DNA of 64,000 nt from Terfezia claveryi (taxonomy: Eukaryota > Ascomycota > Pezizomycetes > Pezizales > Pezizaceae), in the NCBI GenBank assembly GCA_015179025.1, contig WHUX01000015.1, positions 124,001-188,000 on the forward strand, written 5' to 3'. Numbering within the stretch: the stretch's first letter is position 1; each line of letters opens with the position of its first letter. Positions 33,486 to 45,675 of the stretch are shown here, piece after piece. The notes below the pieces were generated by a model. It was not told the DNA's origin and searched no databases. It saw nothing but the letters and a program-made list of their open reading frames with translations. Made by a program: the position numbers and the translations under genes.

Positions 33486-36092
33486 ATGATTAACGTTACA
33501 AGCGATACTATTCCATGGCTGACAAAAGGAACTTCCGGATACAGCTTCTTTGCCGACCCCCCGAAGCAACCGCCGGTGCCGAAATATATTCTGTCCGCAA
33601 CACAAAGTGAGGAAACGACCCCACAGCGGAGGATAGCCAATAGGGGGACGGAGGTGTTTGTGGCAGCGGGATGTGAGATTAGATGTGTTGATTTAAGGTT
33701 TCTGAAGGCACAATATGAAGAGGAGCTGGAGGGAGCCGGGAAGATAACACAAAGCAGCACAAAACCAGAGAGGAGATACCAGGTGGGTGGGGTCTGGGGT
33801 ATTTTTGGAGGGAAATGTGTGCTCTGACCTCTATTACTTAGGTCCTCAACATCCCAGAACTAGACTTTACTATACACCAATTAGATATCAGCCCAGACGG
33901 ACAGTATTTGGCTATTGTTGGGGAGAAGAGAGTGGCCGTCTGCTTGCTACCATCACCAGGTTTTGTAAGGTCAAGTGATGAGAAATTACGTGCAGTGTCA
34001 GTTCTCATGACCTTTAAATTTATGTGCGTCTTCATACTGACCTAATGCCAGATGTCGTCAAATTGGAACAACCTACCACAACGACAGCTCAGATAAGACT
34101 GTGCGAGTTGTGTGGCATCCATTTGGAGTTCAGGGTTCTTCTCTCGTGATCCTAACTTCAGATGCCTATGTCAGAGTTTACGATATTACCATGGATCAGG
34201 AAACCACCTGCGAAGTACCAGACCAAGTCTTCGACCTTAACTCCCTGGCTGGTCGAGAACGGCAACGAACAAGCTTCATTCCCGATCCCGAATCCTTTGA
34301 GCCGGCCTCATGCTGTTTTGCATCTGGTGACCTTTGCTGGCGTCCATTTAGCTTGTACATTCTCATGCGAGGAGGAGACATCTATGCTTTATGCCCTATT
34401 GTCCCTTCCCGATGGGTTCCCTCTGAGAACTACCTTCACAGTCTACAGCGAGAGCTCTCCACACAGGTTGATGCACTGGAAGATTTCATAGATGTCACTC
34501 GTAGTGGCAAATTGGCACTCAGACAACAGGCAAAGTGGCTAGAGGAAGTTCTGAACCAAGAAGCAGCTAGGCGGTCATCATCAATCAATAGACGAGACCA
34601 AGAATTTTATTTCACAAGACCAGAATCAGTTAATCCTACGCCAAAACTTCAAGGACCGTTTTTGTTGCAGCCGGCTCCGATAGATACTTCCGCGGAGGAG
34701 GTTTATGCATGTGATATTATACATACAACCTCCGACCCTGTTGCCACGATATCTGTTGTGTGGTCAAATGCGAATATTGACGTTTTCCTTGAGTTTGAGC
34801 CCATACAGGCAAGGTGGGTCGGTAAGAAACTACGACAGAAGTCTCCGGAGGAGGACAAGAAGCTGCCTATCGTTGCTACATTCGAAACTATCAAGCTGAA
34901 AACACCATTACCGGAGAACCATGCAAGGAAACATTGGCCGGTATTTATGGAGAATCCATTGATTGGCGAAGTCGTCTTCGTAGCACATTATGCTGGGGTG
35001 GAAGCAGTGGATATGTCAGAATGGTTGAGAGGGCTGAAACTGGTAGCCGATCCAGAAGAAGGCGAGGACTTCATTGCCAAGCAGCTCCAGCGCACACAAG
35101 GGTCCGTTGTCAAAAAGGTGGTTGATAGCGGGAAAACACTACCAAACCTAACTCACTCCATCGTAGGGTGTTTGGTGCTCCAGGATTCGTATGTAGGTTA
35201 CATTCTGGTAGCAAGCTCAGAAACATCAGTGTATGCTGCCGACTTCGACATACCATTTGAATTCCGAAACGCGATTGATCCAGAGGACGTCCTAATACTA
35301 GCAAATCCACCCAAGTCTTCGCCAGCGACTTACATCCCATCCATATCAATGCCTTTATACGACCCCCCCATGACTCTCAGAGAACCTCCTGGGCTCTATC
35401 ACTTCATAGTAGCCAACGTGCATCGCAACCCTCAGCTCATGAAGGGCCCATTACATTACAATGCCGAATCGCTAGAAATCCTCCGACAAGCCCGAGAGCA
35501 GGTTAAGCGCGAATATGAGAAATTTACCAGTGTGGCAGAGATAGTGTATACTCGTGCGAAGCAGCAGAAGGCCGAGTATGAACGCCAACTACTGAAAGTC
35601 CACGAAATCATAACACGACAAGAGGGAATTCTAGCGCGTAATGTCAAGGGTAGATTGCAGAATTTGGAGAAGGACCAGAAGGAGTTGAAAGCGAAATTCG
35701 ATGCAGCGTTCAGGGGCTTAATTAAGAATGGACATGGGGGAAGTGGTGAAATTGGCGTGGTCAAGACTGAACGGGAAAGGGAGTGGGAGGCAGAACTACA
35801 GAAGATTGTTGAAAAGACAGGCTTCATGGAGAAAAAAGGGAAGGGTAAAGAGAAGGAGAGCGAGGAAGAGGTGAAGAAAGGACTAGAGAAGAGAACAGAG
35901 CAAGTTAAGGTGATTTGGGAGGAAATGAAGCCGATAGTGGGAAATAATGTTGATGAGAATGAGACGGGAGTGGCTTCAGGGTCAGTGGATAGATATGATG
36001 GGGTTCCAGAGGAACTGAGGAAGAAGATGTTGGCGGAATTGAAGGAGATGTTGAAAAAAGAGTTTGTTCCCCGTTTCCATCAATTACCCTGA
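33486..36092 (+). CDS. nup82: Nucleoporin Nup82 (Nup88-like)
   Basis: Three exons, 33486-33782, 33842-33969 and 34052-36092, give 821 aa. The N-terminal two thirds form a beta-propeller: PWLTKGTSGYSFF at the start, LDISPDGQYLAIVGEKRVAVCLLP, then VVWHPFGVQGSSLVILTSDAYVRVYD and MRGGDIYALCPI. The C-terminus is coiled coil (about residues 613-710 and 735-821), as in the Nup82-Nup159-Nsp1 complex on the cytoplasmic face of the pore, which drives mRNP remodelling during mRNA export. The second donor (AG|GTCAAG at 33970) was chosen because it alone keeps frame with the obvious acceptor at 34051; the nearby GTGCAG would lead to a stop. Cells of this family tolerate sequence drift, so the name rests on architecture plus scattered motifs. 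Confidence 0.85.
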
Positions 36093-39000
36093 TATTTGCC
36101 CCATAAGATGAAACTAATTTTTCCCCTCCCCAGGCAATTCCTCGTTGATAACACCAAACAGAAACTAGAAAAACTTGAGGCGAGCTGTGAAGCGATGGGG
36201 TTATAGTCTAATTACCATATCTTGCAAGAAGTCGAGTCATGTTCTTCTCCTTCTGAGGCTCGCCTTTTGACATGATGCGAGGGGAAGTTCGGGCCTTGAA
36301 GCCTTTGGAGCGGATTGTATAAAAGTGTGGTAATGACGTTTGTTTTTTTGTTACTACATGTGCACTACCAAGGGCCTAGTTCGCTCTGTGTTGTGTAGTG
36401 GAATGTATTGTACCTTCACGAATTTGATATTTGGATCCGAGAAGCCGAATGTGTAATCAGGTGGCTAGAATGTGTGGGAGATAGTGGCGTATCACCTCCC
36501 CTCCCTGACAAATGCGACAATTCACAACTACTATTCAGCTTGCCTCAACTACAAGACCACAATACATACCTTGTAGTCAGATATATCAGATTCTAACGTT
36601 GAACCACCGCATAGCAGCAACTTTTCAACGTTAATTTCAGCACCACCTCTACCCTTGGGACAATTTGATAATGCCATTATATTCATAAAGGCACATGTAT
36701 TAGGCACACCTTGATTCCCTCTATTTCTACATTCACGGTAATTCGATTTGCTTGCTGCCCACAGGGATGCCGTAAAAGGGAAATGATGGGGATATGTGTG
36801 TGTCAAATTCTATATTAACAGAGAACCTTTTCGATGTTACTTTATTTCCATAGGTCCTGGGTTCTTTTTTCCCCAGCATTGTTACCCTGAATTGAGAAAA
36901 TCATATTTAATTTCAAAGGCTTGCGTGATTGTAATATAATTATCTCCTGACACACAGATTGTTCCCACCCAAAGCATTACTCCGCTTGGAGTTCCTTCCG
37001 GACGAATGCAGGACACAGTAGGCCGATTGGGCCAGACCAATTAGCCCTTTATGCTTTGAAACAAATGGAAATCAAGATATCCCATGTTTATCTGTACTGC
37101 CTTCACATACAAATGACACATGCAATACATATATATTGAAAGGTGTAAGTGCCTAGCATAGTCGGTATGTAAGTGAGTTTTATGACGAATGAAAGAGTAA
37201 ATGCACCGTCAGGTTATCTGGTATCAATTTAAGCTAGTGACTGGAAACTGTTGGACTGCCGAAGCGGGCGGCATTGCATTGGTGCGTGCGGATGGGAATA
37301 GGACCTCCCTCCGCCCTGACATAACTAGCCTATGGGTCCGGTCCTATCGAAGTAGGAAGCTAGAAAAAAAGGCCAAGTACGCGTGTCACCCCAAGCGAAG
37401 TGAAAATATTGCTGTATTGACGTCATCAAGGTATCAAGCTGTAGGGGTTAGTTGGATATTCATTCTCTCTGGGGTATCCCGGAGCTGGCTCGTTCCCCGA
37501 ATGTCAAAAAATTAGATATGGATCGCTCCGCCACCCGCGAGTAATAAACAAGAAGTTGATATCCGCAGGCTTATGACCCACGTGAAACCTGCACAGCGCG
37601 CGTGTGCAATTCCGAAACTTTAAAATATCCGTCTAATGTTATGTAAATATCAAAAACCTAAACACTCACCCTTGGTCCTTGGTCATCTTTGGGTCAGTGA
37701 AGCAAGATTCCACAAATGCAGGGATATTGGATATCACGGAGTAAGTTTATCTTGCCCCACCTATATTGTTTTTCCTAAGAATTCTCATATAGTGGCTCAA
37801 CACACCACCCAAAAGTTTGCAAGGTCTCCATGACGAATATATCATAAAAGAAAAACGCCAGCCTGGAGACTACCAATCCCATCTCATCGATCTGTCACTT
37901 CGGGGGAATTCCATTCTGAGGTTGTTGTACCGTATTCTCTGGTCCAATTTGACATAGCACTAGCAATTATGTAATGTCAAGCGGTGGGAGATGGGAATTC
38001 TCAGCTTCTCAAGCCACAACTAGGCCTATCAAAAAGTGCCCAAGGCAGAGAGAGACCGAGTTTGTATATAAAAACGGCCGTCGTCACCAAATAGAGCTAG
38101 AAAAGCAGTAGCACCAGACACTATGCGAGATATTTGTCAAACGTCAGATATCGGAAAATAGGTATAGTCAAAATGCGGTTATTTTAGGGTAGAATCAGAT
38201 GCCCATACGTACATATGTATATTGCTAGATGAACTCGGTAGTTTACAGTAGAGTAAGGCATGTCGGTAGGGATAAAAACCCAGAGCAGAAGGGGGGATAT
38301 CAGGATTGTGATATATTACAGACCTATGACAATACATCCAGAATCTAACATTTGAAGGTCATCTGGCAACACCCGCAGTAAGTACTTCTATACGCGTATT
38401 CTGAGACGATATTGCGGGAGCAACTCCAATTAGAAACAACTTCCGGTATATGAAGGAAAAGAAAAAAAAAAGAAGGTACACATACCAACCATCAGAAAGG
38501 AAAGCCCGAGGAATAAAGGTATAGTTTCAGTCAAGGGGGGGAGCTGAGACAGGAGCCTTATTGCAAAAACCGAATGCACAATAAACTGAAGTAGGCAAGT
38601 TTGAAGTTTATCCCACGACAGAACAAACGCTTCTAGCACATACGAATACGAGGTATCCATCGGCAAGTATTGTAGGTAGTCAGACAAGCCGTGGCCTGCG
38701 GTCAAAGCGAAATACTGTATAAGTGAATACTCGGCTTGGACCAAATGTTTCAACGTGCGGGATCTGCCGGACAGGTTGCCATGAATTTTGTTTGCAGAGC
38801 AAGCGAGAGTTTACAATCGGTCATGTGTCTGATAGATTACACCCGTGATTGAAGCCTACCTAAATCTTTAGCGCTGCAACATCGGATTTACTAGAACATC
38901 AGACGGGCCGGTATTCTAACCTTTTCTACGGATACCTCCTCGATAAATAAGTATCACGGTTCACGGAAATGGCCCTTAGGAATGGGGGCCAACCTGCCAC

Positions 39001-40443
39001 AGAACGGGTATCGCCGTTCGCAGGCTGGTTAACATTGGCCTCGTAAGTTCGGTATGTTTGGGGCCCTGCGGTTTAGACTCCATCCAGTACAACCGACAGC
39101 ACACAGGAGAGACAAGGTGATTAGTTATCGAGGCTGAATGTCAATGATCAATGTTGGGCCCAGACATTTTCTGGGACACGTTAGAAAAGTGGGTCCAATT
39201 GCGATCAGTCCTAATCAAACTTGCCCGATCGTCGTTTGTGTAAATCATATTCTCCGAGAGCGCTCGAACATGTCAACAAGGGGCATGGTACCCTCCAGGA
39301 TGTTATCGGTAATGATCATCCGAATGGCACATGTACATACGGGGTATGTACCAAGGCTAAATGAATGTCCCAATTGAATGCACCTCTCAGTCACTTCCAA
39401 AGGGACAACGAAACCACAATCCGACAGCCACCAGCCGGATAGGGAAGAGTGACCATCATTTTTAACAGCTGCCGACTGCAGCTAGGTAGTTGGCGCCGCA
39501 GCCGCCAGGGCAAGTACAACTAGGTACATCAGTAGCTGTTGTCCCACTTGAGCAGCTAGTGACTTGATTTGACGACGCTTTTCGTTCTAACACGCGGAAA
39601 AGTCCGAAACACTCACCGAATGCCATGTAACGGTCCCCTGTTCAGATGGCATAGATGGCACAGTCGGGGCGTCGTAAGCCCTGACTTCGGCCTTGTCTCT
39701 CACCCGTGTGCTCCATGTGATTCCCACCATGTAACCAAACAAAATTCCAGAGCTTAGGTTGAATTAAATCGTGCTGCTATACCTGGGCTCTCCTCGATAC
39801 CCCTTTGTGCCTTTGAGATGCTTATCCATGCCATGTAAATTGACGTGCCTATCATATCACTTCGCTTCTGCATTGTCGGCATATAATTAGCATCCATTCA
39901 GGCACAAATATTTGCTTTTCTCCCTAGGTACCAGCTGATTGCTGCGCCGACTTTTTTTCTCCTTACATCAAACTTTCACAGCACATCACATCTCAACAAC
40001 ATCCCTTCACGTTGAATATCCGCACCAAGTCCCCTGTTCCATCCAGGGATTTTGTCCAGCCTCCCCGTCAACTTCTTCCATCATCTACTCTAAACCACAT
40101 ACGGCGAAGCGCACACTTCTGCACGGCTCGGCAATCGTAGATCTTTTGCCTGCTCAAGATCTAATAGATCTGAGACCAATGCGTTGGTAACAACACCCGT
40201 ACCTACTTAGTAGGCTAGGGTTGTTCTTTTATTCAGCTTGTTGATTTGTTTGCTTTATGATGGGGCACATACCCCTCACCAGACACAAAATCACAATTGG
40301 CCAACTAGCAATGCAACCCTTGTGCGTTCAAGATAGGTAACTGATTTCTCGTTATGCTATTTTCTATTCAATTCAGTATGTAGTGCGTTGTCATCGCCGT
40401 CACCACATGTCAGTAATTGATGATAAATCAGCTGTTACGCAAA

Positions 40444-40511
40444 TCGTTCTGATATGTCAACCAGATAAGTTCTGATGTGGAGGGGTAGTGCAACCAGACT
40501 AAAGTTCTGAT
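40444..40511 (-). repeat. Nested micro-insertions with repeated GTTCTGA flanks
   Basis: A 26-bp segment (40476-40501) ending GTGCAACCAGACTA is flanked by AAGTTCTGA at 40467-40475 and 40502-40510, identical over nine bases. Immediately upstream a 14-bp segment (40453-40466) containing CAACCAGAT lies between TCGTTCTGA (40444-40452) and the first AAGTTCTGA (7 of 9 match). Three copies of GTTCTGAT thus bracket two related insertions, suggesting two successive insertions or partial excisions at one site. Confidence 0.65.
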
Positions 40512-41101
40512 ACGTCGTAAAGTTGGCCCACATATCGAACGGGACGTATAGCGTGTACATTCACCTAACGCCACATTGTCATTACAACAAAAAAGTTGGC
40601 ACTCTGTGAGACAATAAATTTACGAAAATACCTAACTTTAGAGAAGTTCAGCTGCCATACCTGAGTGCCCGTCCGAGGAAACCAGCGGCTGCCAACAGGC
40701 CCAACTTACTAGGTAATTGGTGAGATTTTGGCTTAGCGAGCAAGACACATTTAGATCTGTTATGTTTGTCATGTACCACACTGCGCCTGCTTCCGCCCCG
40801 CAAAGGTAGTAAAACAAGAGAAACAGTACTAAGTAGATATAGTGGCTATGGTATATAAATGGGAGCAAACATATAGTGGTATTACAGATCACCGATCATA
40901 GAGTCCGATGAACTAGATGTGTGTTGTAAACAAGTAAGAAAGCGAGGTCCCAACCACTCAGATTCAACGTGCCACAGCCCACTGGGTCGGGAGTGCACTG
41001 CTGAGGCATATGTAGGCTTCGGGCTGAAAGCTTAAAGTAATGACGTTATATTAATATTTTTGGCCGGGTGGACGAAGCGAAACAGGAGGTTGGGAAAGTC
41101 T

Positions 41102-41116
41102 TAGTCTGGTTGGCAC
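41102..41116 (+). repeat. 15-bp TAGTCTGG micro-insertion with perfect 9-bp duplication
   Basis: TAGTCTGGTTGGCAC is bracketed by GGAAAGTCT at 41093-41101 and 41117-41125, identical over nine bases. Confidence 0.75.
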
Positions 41117-41449
41117 GGAAAGTCTGCGGTATGGAAAGAAGGCCGGCCACACAAGTCAACCCGAACTCAGTGACTGGTGCAATGGTCCCTGGAGAGCTGC
41201 ATCAGTGGAGTCCGATCCTTTCGCTGCTAGGTTTGACAGTTGGGAATTAATTATCTAGCTAAGCTTTGTATGTACTTCTAGATCTGCGGTGAGACAGACC
41301 CGACAATCCAACTGATTTGAACCGAGCTGAAAATGGATCACAACAAGTTGAGTTGATCGTTGTACGTGGCCTAGCTCATGGCTGCTCAGTGCTTCGGTCC
41401 ACTATATAAGAAGCTTGGCACGGGACTTAGCGACAGAATCGTTTACATA

Positions 41450-41635
41450 TACCGGGAAAACTGGTGAATAAGAGCCCTTGTCAAAAAGTGAATCAACAAC
41501 AGTGACGCAGCGGTAGTTAAAGTAAGTCACAATCGTGTAGCCGAGTCTGCCTATCTTGCCACAAGTAGTAACGCTGCTACCATTAAGGGATCAAAAGATA
41601 TTGACAGGGGCTCGTATTCACCAGTTTTCCCGGTA
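41450..41635. mobile_element. 186-bp MITE with about 35-bp terminal inverted repeats
   Basis: The left end (41450-41484) begins TACCGGGAAAACTGGTGAAT. The right end (41601-41635) is its inverse complement with two mismatches over 35 bases. The repeats start and end with TA, so the element can be read as a TA target duplication around CCGGGAAAACTGG...CCAGTTTTCCCGG, as for Tc1/mariner-derived MITEs. There is no coding capacity. A TAGTCTGG micro-insertion lies 43 bases beyond its right end. Confidence 0.8.
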
Positions 41636-41678
41636 CTCATACCAAGACCCCCGAGATACCGGTACGAGCGTGTTTACA

Positions 41679-41690
41679 TAGTCTGGTTAA
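41679..41690 (+). repeat. 12-bp TAGTCTGG micro-insertion with perfect 9-bp duplication
   Basis: TAGTCTGGTTAA lies between GTGTTTACA (41670-41678) and GTGTTTACA (41691-41699). The flanking repeat is perfect, and two further bases could also be assigned to it. Confidence 0.7.
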
Positions 41691-43926
41691 GTGTTTACAT
41701 ACCTACATTCGGACCAACTAGGTATGGTTTGCTGACTAATCTTACAACCGCCCCAAAGAACCTCATTGGGAAGTCGGTATTACCGAATCTGTCTAGCTCT
41801 GGTAGTACAAAGTATGACACTTTATTGTCGCTTGTACTTTTGCCTTACTACTATTTACTATTTCGGACGATTTTGGGTTGCCACATTCAGCCCCCCCACA
41901 AACTCTACGCGGGTACATTGCATACAAAATATAACTCTACAAATTTAATAACCTTCTAAAGTAGACCATTCTTTGGAATGACGCTCTATTTTGGTGGGCA
42001 TACTTGAGCTGAGTGGAGATTTCTAACCCCCACACACCAAGGATGGTGAGACTTTTGCCAACCGTTGTAGCAGGTTGGAGGTATTTCTTAAGCATCTGTC
42101 TTGCTTATCCGAATTCAGTTCGATCTACGAACTGATACTTCGCTTTCCACTACCAACATGACGAAGGTATTTCTTAGTCTAGTTAGGCTAATTTCAATGA
42201 CCCAACTCTATTGTACATCCTCGGGCTGCCAATCATGATTGGTAAAGGGGGCCTTATTGCAACCAATCTCGAGCTATTGCCTCATATATCTTGCTTTAAG
42301 TTTTGTAAATTCAATATTCTCTTTTTTCTCCGATATTCCTATTTCCATTTCTCCCAGTGGCCAAAAAAAATTGACCAATATCACGATTAAGCAACAACCG
42401 ATCCTAGCCTGCAGGGCATGCTTTGCATCGGCATACCCGAACCTGATCTCCAGCTTTGATCAGCACCCGTTGAGCTGGGATGTTGACATCGGGCCACTCA
42501 CATAATCTACAATTGACACACAGCTACGCCCCCCACTTGTTAATCCGCACCGGTACCGGCTCTTACGCAATCTAATATGACATTTGCAGAGTTGACAGCT
42601 TTCAGCTCGCCTCTCGGCTCCAGATCCGGGGGATCCGAGCTCGGGATGTAAGTGTGAGTTTGCCAATACAGAATTGTAAACTTTACAGGTCAAGATTGCT
42701 TACACTTACACTGAAAATAGTAAAACCATAGCGTTTCCAGTTTTCTGCCAACCCCTTTCTTTTAACCATGGTAAACGCCTCCTATTAATATTAAATACTG
42801 GTCGTTACATACATCTGCAGCCTCTGCGGCTGAGATTCATGTGTTAGTATCGCCACAACTTGAGTTTCAGTTCCCACAGCAGCAACACACCACAAAATCC
42901 ATGCTCTATCACGTCGCTACCGAGACCACCTCTTCACAATTCTGCATCTATCACAGACCCCTCCAGTCCATGCCAAACTCGTAAACACCCTTGCACTATC
43001 CCCATCCTTATCCATCCTAGCCACAGTGTTATCTCACTAAACTCGTCCCTAAAGCGGCCTAGGCCCGCCCTTGGTCGACCACGGCCACCCCCCGTATTCA
43101 TCTACCGAAGCGCAAACTAACCCCCCAAAATAAGACATCAATGCCTATATTCGGTATCACCCGCATTCGCCCGCAGCCTAACGAATTCAACGAACGAGTC
43201 CAGGCACCTAAGCCGACGACAATATTACTTAGATCTTATCCTGTCAGAATTCAATGCCCTTCTCCACTCTATCGCCATCTCTGTCGCGCAAGTAGATCAT
43301 GTCACATGCAAATTACCGATTGTCCGAGAATGGAGAAAAGGAGGGGAAAAAGGGCGAAAAACTTGCAGATCTAGAATAGGCGAAAGCAATCAGCGGCGAA
43401 GCCCCGCCCCGCCATGGATAGCCATTACTCTTCCCACTTCTGACCCAAAGGCTCGTTGGCCCGTCCCCGTCCTATAGTTTTTCCGTCACTACCTACAGTA
43501 CCTGTGTAACGTACGTGTAAGGCGTCTACCAGTAATCGGCAGGCCGGCAGACTCAATCAAAAGCAACCATACATTCCTATACGTGACGATCGGAGTCCTC
43601 AAATGTAACCACTCAGGAGGTTTAGATTCTTTTTTAGTGGCATTCAAACTCGTATTGCTCATTGCATGGATGTATGTATGTATGTGATCAAACAAAAGGA
43701 AACATATAATCAAAAAATGAAAGAAGAGATTGAGTAAAATAAATATGAGTGGGTAGTAAGTAAAGCCGTACAGAGTGATATAGATAAATATGCTATTCTG
43801 TTTCCATGCTAAAGGAATTGCGCCGCCCACCGTGCCCGTGAAAAAACAAAAGAAATTGGTGAAAAAAAGAGCTGCATAATCCGTAACCAATTGCCATAGA
43901 AAAAACTCAAAGAAATGCGTTAATCA

Positions 43927-43949
43927 TAGTCTGGTTGGCACCCAGACTA
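43927..43949. repeat. 23-bp palindromic micro-element with both ends and perfect 9-bp duplication
   Basis: It starts TAGTCTGGTTGGCAC and ends CCAGACTA, so it has both inverted ends and almost no interior. CGTTAATCA flanks it at 43918-43926 and 43950-43958, identical over nine bases. This is the most complete member in the window and shows that TAGTCTGG and CCAGACTA are the two termini of one element. Confidence 0.8.
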
Positions 43950-44344
43950 CGTTAATCAATCCCCCTATCCAGCCCAAAAAGTGTTAATCCACCGCTTAGT
44001 AAAGAACTCCACACTTTTCCGCCAATTCTCAGCCTTCCTGTTATCACCATCCCAGTCCTCCATAGTTCTACCAAGCCTGCGTTACCGGAAAAATTCCATA
44101 ACTTCCACTCGGCCTAATACCAATACCGACTCGCCCAACATTATTCATAAAAAGAAAAAAAAAAAGGACATAGGGAATTCGAAAGATTCAAGCGATTAAG
44201 CTACGGAAATAGGGATATTTGGACATGGAGAGTTAAGAAAAAAATACACTATAAAATGAATTCCTCCAGAAATGTACCTGGCGTGTACCAAAAGCAAATA
44301 AATCTGAAACAGTATCCCGGAGGATCCATTGCCCCACAACCGCA

Positions 44345-45675
44345 CTATCTCCCCGAAGAAGAATATGGACCTGGGGGAGGCAAGGGAGGGGGGAGAATGC
44401 TTTTAGTGTCACGAGAATGGCTACGGGTATGCCCGAGGGAAGGGCTCGGCCTCGGTGGAGTGGTAGCTCTAGGCTGAGGAAGCAAATGTTGTTCGGCATC
44501 GGACCGCTGCTGCGGTAGTTTTCGACGGCGGGCGTTGATAAACCAGTTTGATATCTGTACAGAACTCTTAATATAGGTGATTTATCATTAACTGGTCTCG
44601 CTCAACATACCTGATTCATATTTAACCCCGTAATTTGACACAGTTGTTGTTTCTCCTCTTCAGTAGGGTATGGATGTGCGACATGGTTTGTAAGCCAATT
44701 TCTTAACGTGTCTGTGACATGTTTTGGCAGATTCCCTCGTCGTCGCTTGTTGCCTAACCGGGCCACCTGGTCAAAGGTCTCCAGCCCTCCGGGGGTGGAA
44801 GTCGAGAACGGAGACTGATCAGGCATAGAAACAGGCTGAGACGGACGTGGCATGTACATTCCTTCCCGGGGGTTGGGATATGCCTGGGTGAGCAACGGAG
44901 CCGGGTGAGGTGGGCTATGACTACTGAATTGGGTATTTGACGGAGGCGACGGTGGGAGATAGGAGCTATGTTCTCCGGAGTGTCGATAGTACGCGGTAGA
45001 GTTATGTAGGTGCGGAGGATAATCGGCGTCGTATGGATAACGACTACCCGAAGTGATGGGAGTTGGTGGTAGGGTGTGAGATAACAGCGATGGCAATGAG
45101 TGTATACCGTGTCGTTCAGAGGAAGAGGAAGAGCCTCTAGGGCTAGTTATTGAAGAAACTGAAGGTAGGAATGGAATCTCGGCCTGGGGTGTAGAAGAGA
45201 TAATGCTTAGTCTTCGTCGGTCAATATCTCCCGGAGGGTATACAGATGCGTAGCCTGTATACCAAACTGTTGTCTGATTGCTCTCCCTGTCTTGAGCATC
45301 GCCTACTGCACGATTCAAAGAGAGTCTTGTTAGAGGCAATGGTCTTCTCGAAGGTGAATTGACCTTCCGTCGCTTGGGAGATGGGGAGGAGGGGGAGGGT
45401 TCGAGCACGGAGGCAATGCTCGACATTGCAGCTGGAGGAAGGGTCCGGTGCCCTAGTATAGGGGACTCACGTTCTGCAAACCTCCGAGGCATGTTGTATC
45501 TAGATTGATCACTGTGAGGAGCACGCCAGAGGTCTCCAAGGACCTTCATAACTTGTTAGTAAGAATTCATCTATAGCCTTCTTCTATGTGGATGTAGATA
45601 GCTTACCTCCATCAGCGGCGGTAGGGAAACCCCAGACCCCATCCCTGAGGTATGAGGTCGCTGAGTCATGGTCAT
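44345..45675 (-). CDS. TALE/KN-type homeobox transcription factor
   Basis: Three exons, 45675-45607, 45543-44611 and 44554-44345, give 403 aa. All junctions are GT-AG and phase 0. Residues 1-260 are disordered and rich in Ser, Pro and Tyr, with a basic patch (SPKRRKVN) that may be a nuclear signal. The homeodomain spans about residues 274-335. It starts with NKRRRGNLPKHV, has the three-residue TALE insertion seen as HPYPTEEEK between helices 1 and 2, and has helix 3 as ISNWFINARRR with Ile at position 50. The second intron splits helix 3 just before ISNWF. A Pro-rich tail follows (PPPLPPPGPY). TALE factors bind TGAC-like sites and regulate development in fungi. The exact orthologue cannot be named from sequence alone. 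Confidence 0.9.

Larger units (their letters stand above)
36093..44344. other. Gene-free spacer rich in small insertions (about 8.3 kb)
   Basis: No frame has a recognisable domain or a credible exon chain. From about 40.4 to 44.0 kb it concentrates mobile-element traces: a 186-bp terminal-inverted-repeat element and four TAGTCTGG micro-insertions with perfect 9-bp flanking repeats, listed separately. The rest shows simple A/T runs (for example near 38461 and 44150) and isolated TATA-like sites (41403, 38066) without a linked gene. Confidence 0.6.
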
